Shown here one piece after another: positions 44,980 to 53,822 of a stretch of 64,000 bases of DNA (position 1 is its first letter; each line of letters opens with the position of its first letter). The notes under the pieces were generated by a model, which worked only from the letters and a program-made list of their open reading frames with translations, had not been told where the DNA came from and searched no databases. Origin of the DNA: JABCPE02 sp963518955 (GTDB lineage Bacteria > Bacteroidota > Bacteroidia > Flavobacteriales > Weeksellaceae); NCBI GenBank assembly GCA_963518955.1, contig CAUQKI010000001.1, forward strand, positions 186,001 to 250,000. The letters run 5' to 3'. Both the position numbers and the translations under genes were made by a program.

Positions 44980-45714
44980 TTATCGTTTTACATTATCCAA
45001 ACTGCCATAAGTCCTTGCATTAAAGCCTTCTCCGTCTTTTACGGCAAATTCTATTTCGTTATCAGAAAGAATCTTAAATTTAGTAATAAATGTTTTTTCA
45101 TCCTTCTGCGCCTTCTGAACATGCGGCTCTATGACTGCACCATAAGAAAGCTCTTCCATCAATTTAATAACACAAGTGCTGTCAGCGGAATTTACCTCCT
45201 GCACTTCTACCCATTTCATATCTGAGCCTTTGGAGGTGGCTTTTCCGTTTGAGTCATAATTGGTCACAGGAACACCTACTCTATACTGCTCGCCTTTTTT
45301 AGGGAGCTGTAATAATTCTGCTTTTGCATTCTCTTTCATTGGCTTTTCTATAAAAAGCGTATAGCCTAACCAACCAAAAAATGCCAATATAAGAATTATT
45401 GCAAATGCTATGATAAACTTCCCAGGCCAGCTTACTTTCAGTCCTTTTTTAGGAATGGGATTTGCTGCTTTTTGCTGTTCGAAAAAAGCTTCCATTTCAG
45501 AAGTCCACTTAGATGCAGGAATATCTTTATTATCAGATATTCTAAAAAAGACTCCTGATGGCTTTTTTACATATTGTTTACTCAGTAAGGTTTCTACTTC
45601 TTTTTGGTATAAAACCAAGCGCATAGGTTCCATCTCTCCACTAAGTGGACAGAGCAAATCTGGAACTTCTATGTTGTAATAACTTTTGTATTCTACACGG
45701 AAATAATAGACCAT
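44980..45714 (-). CDS. Single-pass membrane protein with large periplasmic domain, unknown
   Basis: 244 residues. The first 90 have no signal peptide and contain a small beta-rich part (VYYFRVEYKSYYNIEVPDLLCPLSGEME). One helix follows at about 100-122 (KFIIAFAIILILAFFGWLGYTLFI) and then a charged domain of about 120 residues, likely outside the membrane. No family recognised. It lies 21 bases before the two-helix gene and 26 bases after the lipoprotein gene, so the three are probably one operon. Confidence 0.7.
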   Translation of the reverse strand: MVYYFRVEYKSYYNIEVPDLLCPLSGEMEPMRLVLYQKEVETLLSKQYVKKPSGVFFRISDNKDIPASKWTSEMEAFFEQQKAANPIPKKGLKVSWPGKFIIAFAIILILAFFGWLGYTLFIEKPMKENAKAELLQLPKKGEQYRVGVPVTNYDSNGKATSKGSDMKWVEVQEVNSADSTCVIKLMEELSYGAVIEPHVQKAQKDEKTFITKFKILSDNEIEFAVKDGEGFNARTYGSLDNVKR

Positions 45715-45740
45715 TTTTGTTATCTATTTGCTGATTATAC

Positions 45741-46307
45741 TTATTCTACAACCTCATCGGCATGTTTTTTCACAAAATCTTTCTTACGATATATTTTAGA
45801 AACCATCATGTTATATGTGGAACCTTCTTGATAATTCTTAATATCTATAGTTTCAGTAAAATCTTCATCTAGACCAAATTTCCATGGAGCACCATCTCTA
45901 TGAGGAATATAGTAACCACCTGTGATTTCTATCGGTGCGTAGTATGTTTTTCCATCTACTTTCACATTTTTGAATCTCATTTGGTACATTCTATTTTGTT
46001 CAAAAGGAATATCTGTGTAAGCTTCTGTATAAAGAACATATTCAGAATTAGTAGGATTAAGGATAGACTCTGTCTGCCATTCACTTTTTTCAAAGTTTAT
46101 TTCTTTTCCTTCTGGAGTTTTCAGAGTATGATTTCCGTTTTCAAGTTCAATATTTTGTGTAGAGTTTGGTTCCATTTTATATGGTTTACCATCTACTTCA
46201 AAGGAAATTGCTTTATCTGTAGGATTATCAACTATTACTGTATTATTTTGTTTAGAACAAGAAAACAATACTGATGCAAGACCTAATGACAAGAATATAT
46301 TTTTCAT
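45741..46307 (-). CDS. Lipoprotein, unknown
   Basis: 188 residues with a lipobox (LFSC at about 14-17). The body starts NNTVIVDNPTDKAISFEVDGKPYKMEPNSTQ, a beta-sandwich-like sequence, and has a tyrosine-rich central part. No family recognised. It heads a three-gene set and has a promoter box at 46323-46330. Confidence 0.75.
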   Translation of the reverse strand: MKNIFLSLGLASVLFSCSKQNNTVIVDNPTDKAISFEVDGKPYKMEPNSTQNIELENGNHTLKTPEGKEINFEKSEWQTESILNPTNSEYVLYTEAYTDIPFEQNRMYQMRFKNVKVDGKTYYAPIEITGGYYIPHRDGAPWKFGLDEDFTETIDIKNYQEGSTYNMMVSKIYRKKDFVKKHADEVVE

Positions 46308-46322
46308 AATTTTTTATTTATG

Positions 46323-46330
46323 CAAAGGTA
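46323..46330 (-). promoter_or_regulatory. -7 box for the three-gene envelope operon
   Basis: TACCTTTG on the minus strand, fitting TAnnTTTG, 16 bases before the lipoprotein ATG. Confidence 0.5.
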
Positions 46331-46372
46331 AAAATTATACATTATACACAAAAGAAGTTATTAAATTATCTC

Positions 46373-46380
46373 TATATTTG
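46373..46380 (+). promoter_or_regulatory. -7 box for the POT transporter
   Basis: TATATTTG, fitting TAnnTTTG, 18 bases before the ATG at 46399. It is divergent from the box at 46323. Confidence 0.5.
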
Positions 46381-46398
46381 CCTTTTAGTTGAAAAATT

Positions 46399-48051
46399 AT
46401 GAAAAACAAACATCCAAAAGGTTTACCCTATCTCTTCTTTACAGAAATGTGGGAAAGATTCGGTTATTATTTGATTTTAGGAATCTTCGTGTTGTATATG
46501 ATTGATGCTGACAAGGGCGGTCTTGCCTTTGATAGCAAACATGCTGATGACATCTTCGGGACATTCATTGCCCTTACCTACCTTACGCCTTTTCTTGGCG
46601 GGTTTCTTGCAGACAGACTGCTGGGATACATCAAGGCGATTTACATCGGTGGAGCGCTTATGGGGCTGGGATACATTGGTTTAGGACTTTTCAAAGATGT
46701 GTCCATGTTCTATGTGTCAATGGGACTAATAATCGTAGGTAACGGATTCTTTAAACCGAGTATTTCTACACTTTTAGGAAATCTCTATTCTGATGACAAG
46801 TATAAAGCCAATAAAGACGCAGGATACAACATCTTCTACATGGGGATAAATGTCGGGGCTTTTGTATGTAACATCATTGCGGCCTATATGAGAAATAAAT
46901 ACGGCTGGGGCGAGGCTTTCGTGACGGCTGGTGTAGGAATGTTTTTAGGGCTGATTATTTTCTCTATTGGTAAAAAACATGTCGTTCATGCCAATGTGAT
47001 GAAACCTGTCCAAGAGGGCGATACCACTATCAGTTCCATCTTGGTAAAAGTATTCCTTCCTGCTATCATCGCAGGAGCTATCGGTTGGGTAATCCCTGGG
47101 AATATCTTTGGGTCAAACTCTACGGATGCCTTTATATTTGCGTGTATTCCTGTTATTTTGTTTTATATTTTTATTTACATCAGTGCAAATGCAGAGGACA
47201 AGAAGCCTATCGGAGCCTTGTTGGCGATATTTGCGGTGAGTATGATGTTCTGGGCTGTATTTAAACAAAATGGAACTGCCCTTACCCGCTGGGCAAATTA
47301 CTACACGGACAGAAGTGTCCCTGCGGCTTTAGAAAAACCTTTGGAAAGTATCTATTTGGTTGATACAAAAGACTACAATACAAAGGAAGTCGTCGTTCAT
47401 GACAACCAGTTCCAAACTGTAAAAGATGAAGATGGAAAACCTAAAAAAGAACAAGGAAAAGACATTTATTTCAAAAATATAAACAAGGAACAAAGAGCCG
47501 AGCTGGAAGCCAATCCAGACAAGAAAGTGTATCTCTATAATACTGAGTTGTTCCAATCTATCAATCCTTTTTGGGTCATTGCCCTTACACCAGTGGTGGT
47601 AGGATTCTTTATGATGCTTCGTAGAAAAGACAAAGAACCTTCCACTCCTACAAAGATAGTTTTGGGATTATTCCTATCGGCTCTCAGCTGTCTTGTGATG
47701 GTAGCTGCTGTATATGCAGGAGACAACGGCGCTTCCAAAGTATCACCGCTTTGGCTGTTTGCCGCTTATGGAATCATCACAATAGGCGAACTCTGTTTGT
47801 CTCCTATGGGACTTTCTTTGGTTTCTAAACTTTCTCCACCGAGAATTACAGCGCTGATGATGGGAGGATTTTTCCTTTCTACATCGATAGGGAACAAACT
47901 CTCTGGTATACTAGCAAGTATGTGGTACAGCTATGAAGACAAAGCCAATTTCTTCTGGGTAAATTTCGCTCTGCTGCTCATCGCCACACTGCTGGGAGTA
48001 GCCATCCTAAAACCACTGAATAAAGCCATGAAAGAAAAAGGCGTGAAATAA
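46399..48051 (+). CDS. Proton-dependent oligopeptide transporter (POT/PTR family)
   Basis: 550 residues with about twelve to fourteen helices. The ExxERFxYY proton-coupling motif appears as EMWERFGYY (E16, E19, R20), with GGFLADRLLG following in helix 2-3. It imports di- and tripeptides with protons. An extra soluble segment of about 60 residues (about 315-380, KDEDGKPKKEQGKD) lies between helices in the second half, a pattern in bacterial POT members. The DPP IV gene upstream offers a source of dipeptides. Confidence 0.92.
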   Translation: MKNKHPKGLPYLFFTEMWERFGYYLILGIFVLYMIDADKGGLAFDSKHADDIFGTFIALTYLTPFLGGFLADRLLGYIKAIYIGGALMGLGYIGLGLFKDVSMFYVSMGLIIVGNGFFKPSISTLLGNLYSDDKYKANKDAGYNIFYMGINVGAFVCNIIAAYMRNKYGWGEAFVTAGVGMFLGLIIFSIGKKHVVHANVMKPVQEGDTTISSILVKVFLPAIIAGAIGWVIPGNIFGSNSTDAFIFACIPVILFYIFIYISANAEDKKPIGALLAIFAVSMMFWAVFKQNGTALTRWANYYTDRSVPAALEKPLESIYLVDTKDYNTKEVVVHDNQFQTVKDEDGKPKKEQGKDIYFKNINKEQRAELEANPDKKVYLYNTELFQSINPFWVIALTPVVVGFFMMLRRKDKEPSTPTKIVLGLFLSALSCLVMVAAVYAGDNGASKVSPLWLFAAYGIITIGELCLSPMGLSLVSKLSPPRITALMMGGFFLSTSIGNKLSGILASMWYSYEDKANFFWVNFALLLIATLLGVAILKPLNKAMKEKGVK

Positions 48052-48060
48052 ACTAAAATA

Positions 48061-48092
48061 AAAAATACCACTTATTGAGTGGTATTTTTTTT
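48061..48092. terminator. Bidirectional terminator between POT and EamA genes
   Basis: A 12-base stem (AAAAATACCACT with its complement) and loop TATTG. The EamA stop codon lies inside it. Confidence 0.85.
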
Positions 48093-48986
48093 ATTTTCTC
48101 TATCCGAAATATATGCTACAATAAACACCGTGGACAAGATAAAAGCAAACCCTATCACATCCAAAAAGGAAAAAGGATTTCCTAAAAATACTACAGAACA
48201 TATCGTAGCTACCACAGGTTCTATACAGGCTATCATACTTGCCTTCGTAGGTCCTATAATTCCTACACCTGACAGATAAAACAGAAACGCAAAAATACTT
48301 CCCAAAAGGACAATCAGCAATAAAAATACGATTACTACAATATCTACCTTCACGGGCTGTTCCCATGGTTTCGCTGTTATAGAAAGTGCAATTCCACCGA
48401 TGAACATTCCCCATGCGATGACCACTGCCGTTCCATATTTCTTTAAAATCTCTGCTGGCTGCACCGTATATATGACCAAAGTAATCGCCGAGAGCATTCC
48501 CCAAAACAGCGCCACAGAAGAAACCTTCAAAGTGCTCATATCTCCATGCGTAGCCAGAATAAACACACCCAAAAGAGATAAAAACAAAACGACCACCTCA
48601 TAGGGCTTCGGTTTTCTTTTTTCTTTAAAACAAACATAAAGCAAAATAAGTGTAGGCCCGAAATACTGAAGCACCGTAGCAATACCTGCATTAGAATGCT
48701 GTATCGTAGTGAAATAGGTGTATTGTGTCCCCAGCATACCAAAAACTCCGAAGACAAAAACCCTTATCAAATCTTTAGTATTTCTAAAAATATCAAAGAT
48801 TTTATTCTTATCCTTGGCATAAAGATAAACCAGCAAAAAAACACCCGCCAGTAAAAGCCTGTAAGGTGTCAGCCAGTCAGATGTTACTCCTTTCTGCAAA
48901 AACAAAAACTCCGCAAAAGCCCCATTTATCCCCCACAATGTAGCACCAATAGTAGTATAGATAAATCCTTTTTTCGATTGATTCAT
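48072..48986 (-). CDS. EamA/DMT superfamily transporter
   Basis: 304 residues, ten membrane helices in two EamA repeats (about 8-145 and 160-290). The second repeat ends with PTKASMIACIEPVVATICSVVFLG, a family signature. These transporters export metabolites or amino acids; the substrate is unknown. The stop codon lies within the convergent terminator. One base separates its ATG from the stop of the gene upstream at 48988. Confidence 0.88.
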   Translation of the reverse strand: MNQSKKGFIYTTIGATLWGINGAFAEFLFLQKGVTSDWLTPYRLLLAGVFLLVYLYAKDKNKIFDIFRNTKDLIRVFVFGVFGMLGTQYTYFTTIQHSNAGIATVLQYFGPTLILLYVCFKEKRKPKPYEVVVLFLSLLGVFILATHGDMSTLKVSSVALFWGMLSAITLVIYTVQPAEILKKYGTAVVIAWGMFIGGIALSITAKPWEQPVKVDIVVIVFLLLIVLLGSIFAFLFYLSGVGIIGPTKASMIACIEPVVATICSVVFLGNPFSFLDVIGFAFILSTVFIVAYISDRENKKNTTQ

Positions 48987-48987
48987 T

Positions 48988-49584
48988 TTAGTTATTGTCC
49001 TCTTTTTTATCTCTTTGAGGTTTATCTGCGTTTTTAAACTGCCAACTAGGATCTAAATATTGTATCTTAGATGAGTTCTTTTTCTTAAGGTCTTCATACT
49101 TTTCCATTGCTTGTTTAATGTTCTCAGACTTATCTACATTAGTATTGAAGTCAGTTTGTTTAGTGTAGTGTTTTATCACTTGATAAAATAACCTTCTATC
49201 TTTGAACTCATTTGGATTCAGTGGAGTTAAATTCACTCCTGCTACAACAACTCCCATCTGCCCTTTAGCATTTATAACATATACACCATTTGGCTCTAAG
49301 TCAGCCTCTATAAAATCTCTATTTTCTGATGCCGCCCAAAATAAATGTTTCCCTGGTTCACACTCATATACCATATAGCTAAATCCATTCAATGCACCTA
49401 AGAACTTGTCCCCATCATATATTCTAAAATTTATAAGGTATCCCGCTCCTGATTTAACAATATAAACTAACGACTTCCCCTCAGATGGTTTAGCTATTTC
49501 TTGTGTTACCACTTTTTGAGAGAATAAACTTCCTGTTCCCAATAAAAGGGATAAAATCAATAAAAATTTTCCAATGGTTTTCAT
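48988..49584 (-). CDS. Secreted DUF2846-like protein
   Basis: 198 residues. Signal peptide to about residue 22 (LLLGTGSLFSQ). The centre (IYDGDKFLGALNGFSYMVYECEPGKHLFWAASENRDFIEADLEPNGVYVI) matches the DUF2846-type domain, a small beta fold on the outer side of the membrane. The last 60 residues are charged and helical. Function unknown. It is one base from the EamA gene and probably shares a transcript with it. Confidence 0.75.
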   Translation of the reverse strand: MKTIGKFLLILSLLLGTGSLFSQKVVTQEIAKPSEGKSLVYIVKSGAGYLINFRIYDGDKFLGALNGFSYMVYECEPGKHLFWAASENRDFIEADLEPNGVYVINAKGQMGVVVAGVNLTPLNPNEFKDRRLFYQVIKHYTKQTDFNTNVDKSENIKQAMEKYEDLKKKNSSKIQYLDPSWQFKNADKPQRDKKEDNN

Positions 49585-49607
49585 ATTATAACTATTTATT
49601 AAATTAA

Positions 49608-49880
49608 TTAATCCAAAAATCTATACGCCACAATTTTAAAATCAAAACTCACAGGTCTGAGGCTCGCCAGATAATCTACTCTTAGATATTTTTGAGATGA
49701 GTATTCCTCCACCAACTCACCATTTTCATTATAATTAAAATTATTATTGGGAAGTTTGATAGAAGCTATCATTTCTCCTTTGTGCATTCCTTCTACCCAG
49801 CCTTTTTCATCGTCTAATTCTATTTCGGACAGCAGGTCAGTTATGCCTTGTTTAGTGTTGTATTCTATGTATTCTTTCAT
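49608..49880 (-). CDS. Small soluble protein, unknown
   Basis: 90 residues without signal peptide or membrane helix. Acidic, with DDEKGWVEGMHKGEMIASIKLPNN. It starts one base after the gpsA stop, so it is likely translated from the gpsA transcript. No family recognised. Confidence 0.65.
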   Translation of the reverse strand: MKEYIEYNTKQGITDLLSEIELDDEKGWVEGMHKGEMIASIKLPNNNFNYNENGELVEEYSSQKYLRVDYLASLRPVSFDFKIVAYRFLD

Positions 49881-49881
49881 T

Positions 49882-50886
49882 TTAGTTTAGCTTTTGAACA
49901 AGTTTTGTAAATTCTTCTTCGCAGTTTTTCTCTTCGTAAAGAATTCTATAAATATGCTGCACGATAGGAGCATCTATTTTATTGTTTTTAATAATCTGAT
50001 AAATACCATTAGTAGCGTAGTAGCCCTCTGCCACCATGCTCATAGACTGGATAGCAGATTTCACGGTGTAGCCCTTCCCGATGTAGTTCCCAAACATTCT
50101 GTTTCTACTGAACAGCGAGTAAGCTGTAACGAGCAAATCCCCGATGTACGAACTTTCATTAACATCTCTTGGCTCTGGATATACTGCATCTAGAATTCTT
50201 TCCAACTCCCGAACAGCATTAGAAATATACACCGCTTGGAAATTATCCCCATAGCCCAGTCCATTCGCCATTCCTGCGCCTATCGCATAGATATTTTTGA
50301 GAACTGCACTGTATTCATTTCCGAGAATATCATTACTTTGGTTAATTCTTATATATCGTGAAGACAACAAGTCGCTCAGCATCTGAGTAGTTTCCTTGTT
50401 GGCAGCTGCCACAGTAAGGAAAGACAAGCGCTCCATGGCAACCTCTTCGGCGTGGCAGGGCCCTGCTAGAACTGCTTGGCTTCCGTATCCTATTTTGAAT
50501 GTATCACGGAGATAATTTGCCACAATATCATTATGCTTTGGAACAATTCCTTTAATCACCGAAGCAAATATCTTCCCTAAATAATCACAAGTCATCTTCT
50601 CTATAGTATCTGCCAAATAGATAGATGGCGTTGCTAGAATAATCACATCGCAGGCTGTCACCAACTCATTGATATCCATTGTCAAAACCAATCGGTCTGG
50701 GTTAAATTTCACTGCCGTGAGATAGTGTGGATTGCTCCCTTGCGAAACCAGCGCTTCCCTTGTGCCGTCATTACGAAGTAGCCAATGAACTTTTTCGCAG
50801 TTTTCCATCAGCATTTTTACTACTGCGGTGGCGAAACTACCACTTCCGATAACACCTACTTTTGGTAAATTTTTGTTCTCAGTCAT
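49882..50886 (-). CDS. gpsA: Glycerol-3-phosphate dehydrogenase (NAD(P)+)
   Basis: 334 residues from the ATG at 50886. It reduces dihydroxyacetone phosphate to sn-glycerol-3-phosphate for phospholipid synthesis. The Rossmann loop is KVGVIGSGSFATAVVKML; SVIKGIVP, LAGPCHAEEVAM and NEYSAVLKNIYAIGAGMANGLGYGDN are family motifs (the lysine in AVLKN is catalytic). An ATG at 50898 is also in frame, but the promoter box at 50907-50914 would then leave almost no leader, so the inner ATG is preferred. Confidence 0.93.
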   Translation of the reverse strand: MTENKNLPKVGVIGSGSFATAVVKMLMENCEKVHWLLRNDGTREALVSQGSNPHYLTAVKFNPDRLVLTMDINELVTACDVIILATPSIYLADTIEKMTCDYLGKIFASVIKGIVPKHNDIVANYLRDTFKIGYGSQAVLAGPCHAEEVAMERLSFLTVAAANKETTQMLSDLLSSRYIRINQSNDILGNEYSAVLKNIYAIGAGMANGLGYGDNFQAVYISNAVRELERILDAVYPEPRDVNESSYIGDLLVTAYSLFSRNRMFGNYIGKGYTVKSAIQSMSMVAEGYYATNGIYQIIKNNKIDAPIVQHIYRILYEEKNCEEEFTKLVQKLN

Positions 50887-50906
50887 ATCGTTTTTCATTT
50901 AAGTGA

Positions 50907-50914
50907 CAAAGGTA
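50907..50914 (-). promoter_or_regulatory. -7 box for gpsA
   Basis: TACCTTTG on the minus strand. The expected start lies about 5-9 bases downstream, around 50898-50902. The box is next to the clpB terminator, so gpsA does not depend on clpB transcription. Confidence 0.45.
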
Positions 50915-50917
50915 AAG

Positions 50918-50946
50918 AAAAAAATCCTTCAAATTTGAAGGATTTT
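50918..50946 (-). terminator. Terminator of clpB
   Basis: A 26-base perfect palindrome (AAAATCCTTCAAA joined to its complement at 50921-50946), folding as a hairpin with the AAATTT centre as loop. A U-rich stretch follows on the minus strand. Confidence 0.7.
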
Positions 50947-50972
50947 ATTTTTGGATTTACACATTTAAAACA

Positions 50973-51048
50973 ACCATTTAGACCCGCCATAAGGATTCTA
51001 TGAAAAAGATCAATAACAAGGTTGGATTATTCAGCAGGTCTAAATGGT
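50973..51048. repeat. 12-base inverted repeat with a clpB-tail-like segment
   Basis: ACCATTTAGACC (50973-50984) and its complement (51037-51048) are 52 bases apart in the space between gpsA and clpB. Read leftward from about 51047 the bases code for PFRPAE and a stop, close to the real ClpB end VFRPTE and stop at 51068. On the plus strand an 18-codon ORF (51000-51056) runs through it; I do not call it a gene. Confidence 0.5.
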
Positions 51049-51067
51049 CTTTATAACATTATAACAA

Positions 51068-53656
51068 TTACTCAGTAGGTCTGAAAACCAGCTTATTATC
51101 AAAACAATCTACTGTCACTCTCTCGCCTTCTTTTACATTTCCAGCCAAAATCTCTTTTGAGAGTTTATTCAGAACTTCCTGCTGTACTACTCGTTTCAGT
51201 GGTCTAGCTCCAAATGCTGGGTCGTAGCCTTTTTTCAGAATGAAATCTATCGCTTCCTGCGTTGCAGTCAAGATGATATTTCTGCTTTCCAGCATTTTGT
51301 TGATTCCTCTTAGTTGGAACTGAACGATTTTCCCGATTTCATTGTAGTTCAATGGTTGGAACAGTACTATTTCATCTATTCTGTTGAGAAACTCTGGTCG
51401 TAGAGTTTGTTTCAACAGGTCAAATACCTCTTCTTTTGTTTTCTCTACGATTTCAGTTAAATTACTTTTATTGATTTTCTCAAAATTCTCCTGAATGATG
51501 TGAGAACCAAGGTTAGAAGTCATGATAATAATGGTATTTTTAAAATTCACCACGCGCCCTTTGTTGTCTGTCAATCGCCCGTCATCCAACACTTGAAGCA
51601 AGGTATTAAACACATCTGGGTGTGCCTTTTCTACCTCATCCAGAAGCACCACAGAATATGGTCTTCTTCTCACTGCCTCGGTCAGCTGTCCGCCCTCATC
51701 ATAGCCTACATACCCCGGAGGCGCTCCTACCAATCTAGAAACAGAGTGTTTCTCCTGATATTCAGACATATCGATACGGGTCATATTATTTTCATCATCG
51801 AATAAGAACTCCGCCAAGGCTTTTGCTAACTCGGTTTTACCAACTCCCGTAGTTCCGAGGAAAAGGAAAGATCCGATAGGTTTTTTCTCATCATTCAGTC
51901 CTGCTCTGTTTCTTCGGATGGCATCGGCCACGGATTGTATCGCTTCTTCTTGCCCTACTACTCTTTTATGGAGTTCATCTTCCAAATGAAGCAGTTTTTC
52001 TCTTTCGGACTGAAGTAGTTTAGTCACTGGAATTCCTGTCCATTTTGCCACCACTTCAGAGATGTTTTCCGCGGTAACTTCCTCTTTTACAAGCTCATTC
52101 TGCTGATTCTGCATCGCCAATTCCAGTTTTTGAAGCTCGTCCTCCTTTTCACGAAGTTTTCCATATTGTATCTCCGAAACTTTTGCATAATCACCCATAC
52201 GCTGAGCTCTTTCAGCTTCTAATTTTAGGCTTTCAATATCTTTTTTAATCTGAGTCAAATCCTCGGATTTCTGCTTTTCGCTGAGCCATTTTGCATTGAT
52301 TTGGTTTCGCTCCTCAGTGATTTTCGCAATATCTTCTTTCAGATGGTCTATCTTGGTTTGGTTGCCCTCTCTGGAAATTGCCGCCAGCTCTATCTCCATC
52401 TGCATAAGTTTTCTGTCTAAAACATCCAATTCCTCTGGTTTGGAATTGATTTCCATTCTTAATTTTGCAGAAGCTTCATCGATTAGGTCAATGGCTTTGT
52501 CTGGTAAAAATCTATCCGAAATATATCGCTGAGACATTTCTACCGCCGCGATGATGGCTTCATCTTTTATTCTAATCTTGTGGTGGAATTCATATTTGTC
52601 TTTGATTCCACGAAGAATAGAAATCGCTGATTCTGTGTCTGGCTCTTCCACCATTACTTTTTGGAAACGGCGTTCTAACGCTTTGTCCTTCTCAAAGTAT
52701 TTTTGATACTCGTTAAGCGTTGTCGCACCGATGGAACGAAGTTCTCCTCTCGCCAAAGCTGGTTTCAGGATATTCGCAGCATCCATCGCTCCCTCGCCGC
52801 CGCCTGCACCTACAAGGGTGTGAATTTCATCGATGAAAAGGATAATCTGCCCATCGGATTTTATCACTTCATTGACTACGGATTTTAGTCTTTCTTCGAA
52901 CTCTCCTTTATATTTCGCACCTGCAATCAGTGCTCCCATGTCAAGTGAATAAAGCGTTTTGTCCATCAAGTTTTCTGGAACATCTCCACTGATGATTCTA
53001 TGGGCTATTCCCTCAGCGATAGCGGTCTTACCTACTCCTGGTTCACCGATGAGAATAGGATTGTTCTTGGTTCTTCGCGAAAGAATCTGCAACACTCTTC
53101 GGATTTCTTCATCTCGCCCGATTACTGGGTCTAATTTCCCTTCTGCTGCCAGTTCATTGAAGTTTTTTGCATATTTATTAAGTGATTGGTAAGTCTCTTC
53201 GGAACTTGCCGAAGTCGCCTTTGAACCTTTTCTAAGTTCTTTGATTCCTCCTTCCAAAAGGGATTTGGTCACGCCCATGTCTTTCAACATCTGCGAAACG
53301 GAAGAGCTCACCTCTAATAACGCCAACCAAATATGCTCTAAAGTCACATACTCATCGCCCATTCTTTTAGCGATATTAGGCGCTTCTAGAAGGACTTTGC
53401 TGGCACTTTGAGAAAGGTAAATATTTCCACCTTCCACTTTTGGGAGACTTTCCAAAGATTCTCTGTTTCTTTGTCTTATCAAGTTAAGGTCGGCTTCTGC
53501 TTTTTTCATCAGAAAAGCAGAGATATTCTCATCCACTTGGAAAATTCCTTCCAATAGATGCTGAGGCTCTATACTCTGGTTGCCAAAATCCAAAGCAATC
53601 TGTTGTGCTTTTTGGATGGCTTCTTGTGATTTTACTGTATATTGATTTAGATTCAT
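51068..53656 (-). CDS. clpB: ATP-dependent disaggregase ClpB
   Basis: 862 residues, the normal size. It extracts proteins from aggregates together with DnaK. N-terminal Clp repeats (1-145), first AAA+ domain with Walker A GEPGVGKT at about 203-210, the long coiled-coil middle domain (about 405-530, LKEDIAKITEERNQINAKWL) that distinguishes ClpB from ClpA, and second AAA+ domain with Walker A GTTGVGKT at about 601-608. No ClpP-binding loop is needed. Heat-shock control is likely but no CIRCE element is visible upstream. Two copies of a 14-base direct repeat lie in the upstream space. Confidence 0.97.
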   Translation of the reverse strand: MNLNQYTVKSQEAIQKAQQIALDFGNQSIEPQHLLEGIFQVDENISAFLMKKAEADLNLIRQRNRESLESLPKVEGGNIYLSQSASKVLLEAPNIAKRMGDEYVTLEHIWLALLEVSSSVSQMLKDMGVTKSLLEGGIKELRKGSKATSASSEETYQSLNKYAKNFNELAAEGKLDPVIGRDEEIRRVLQILSRRTKNNPILIGEPGVGKTAIAEGIAHRIISGDVPENLMDKTLYSLDMGALIAGAKYKGEFEERLKSVVNEVIKSDGQIILFIDEIHTLVGAGGGEGAMDAANILKPALARGELRSIGATTLNEYQKYFEKDKALERRFQKVMVEEPDTESAISILRGIKDKYEFHHKIRIKDEAIIAAVEMSQRYISDRFLPDKAIDLIDEASAKLRMEINSKPEELDVLDRKLMQMEIELAAISREGNQTKIDHLKEDIAKITEERNQINAKWLSEKQKSEDLTQIKKDIESLKLEAERAQRMGDYAKVSEIQYGKLREKEDELQKLELAMQNQQNELVKEEVTAENISEVVAKWTGIPVTKLLQSEREKLLHLEDELHKRVVGQEEAIQSVADAIRRNRAGLNDEKKPIGSFLFLGTTGVGKTELAKALAEFLFDDENNMTRIDMSEYQEKHSVSRLVGAPPGYVGYDEGGQLTEAVRRRPYSVVLLDEVEKAHPDVFNTLLQVLDDGRLTDNKGRVVNFKNTIIIMTSNLGSHIIQENFEKINKSNLTEIVEKTKEEVFDLLKQTLRPEFLNRIDEIVLFQPLNYNEIGKIVQFQLRGINKMLESRNIILTATQEAIDFILKKGYDPAFGARPLKRVVQQEVLNKLSKEILAGNVKEGERVTVDCFDNKLVFRPTE

Positions 53657-53718
53657 AATTTTTTATTTTAAAAGTTATCTGAAATCTAAATTGCAAAAAC
53701 CATTCTATCACATAAAAC

Positions 53719-53775
53719 AAGACAAAATTTCCGAAAATGGTTTAAAAACGATGTTCTGAATAAGACAAAATTTCC
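53719..53775. repeat. 14-base direct repeat upstream of clpB
   Basis: AAGACAAAATTTCC occurs at 53719-53732 and again at 53762-53775, 43 bases apart, in the space between uvrC and clpB (63-119 bases before the clpB start). It could be a pair of regulator sites or chance in an AT-rich region. Confidence 0.45.
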
Positions 53776-53822
53776 TGATTTCGCTTTTACGAGTAAAAAT
53801 TAGGAACTTTATTCATTCTTTT

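Noticed and set aside
50973..51048. Miniature transposon with 12-base terminal repeats
   Set aside because: No target-site duplication is seen at the ends and no second copy exists in the window.
51000..51056. An 18-codon peptide gene (starts MKKINNKVG) between gpsA and clpB
   Set aside because: It lies in an inverted repeat and is antisense to a clpB-tail-like segment. There is no promoter box, and the length is within chance.
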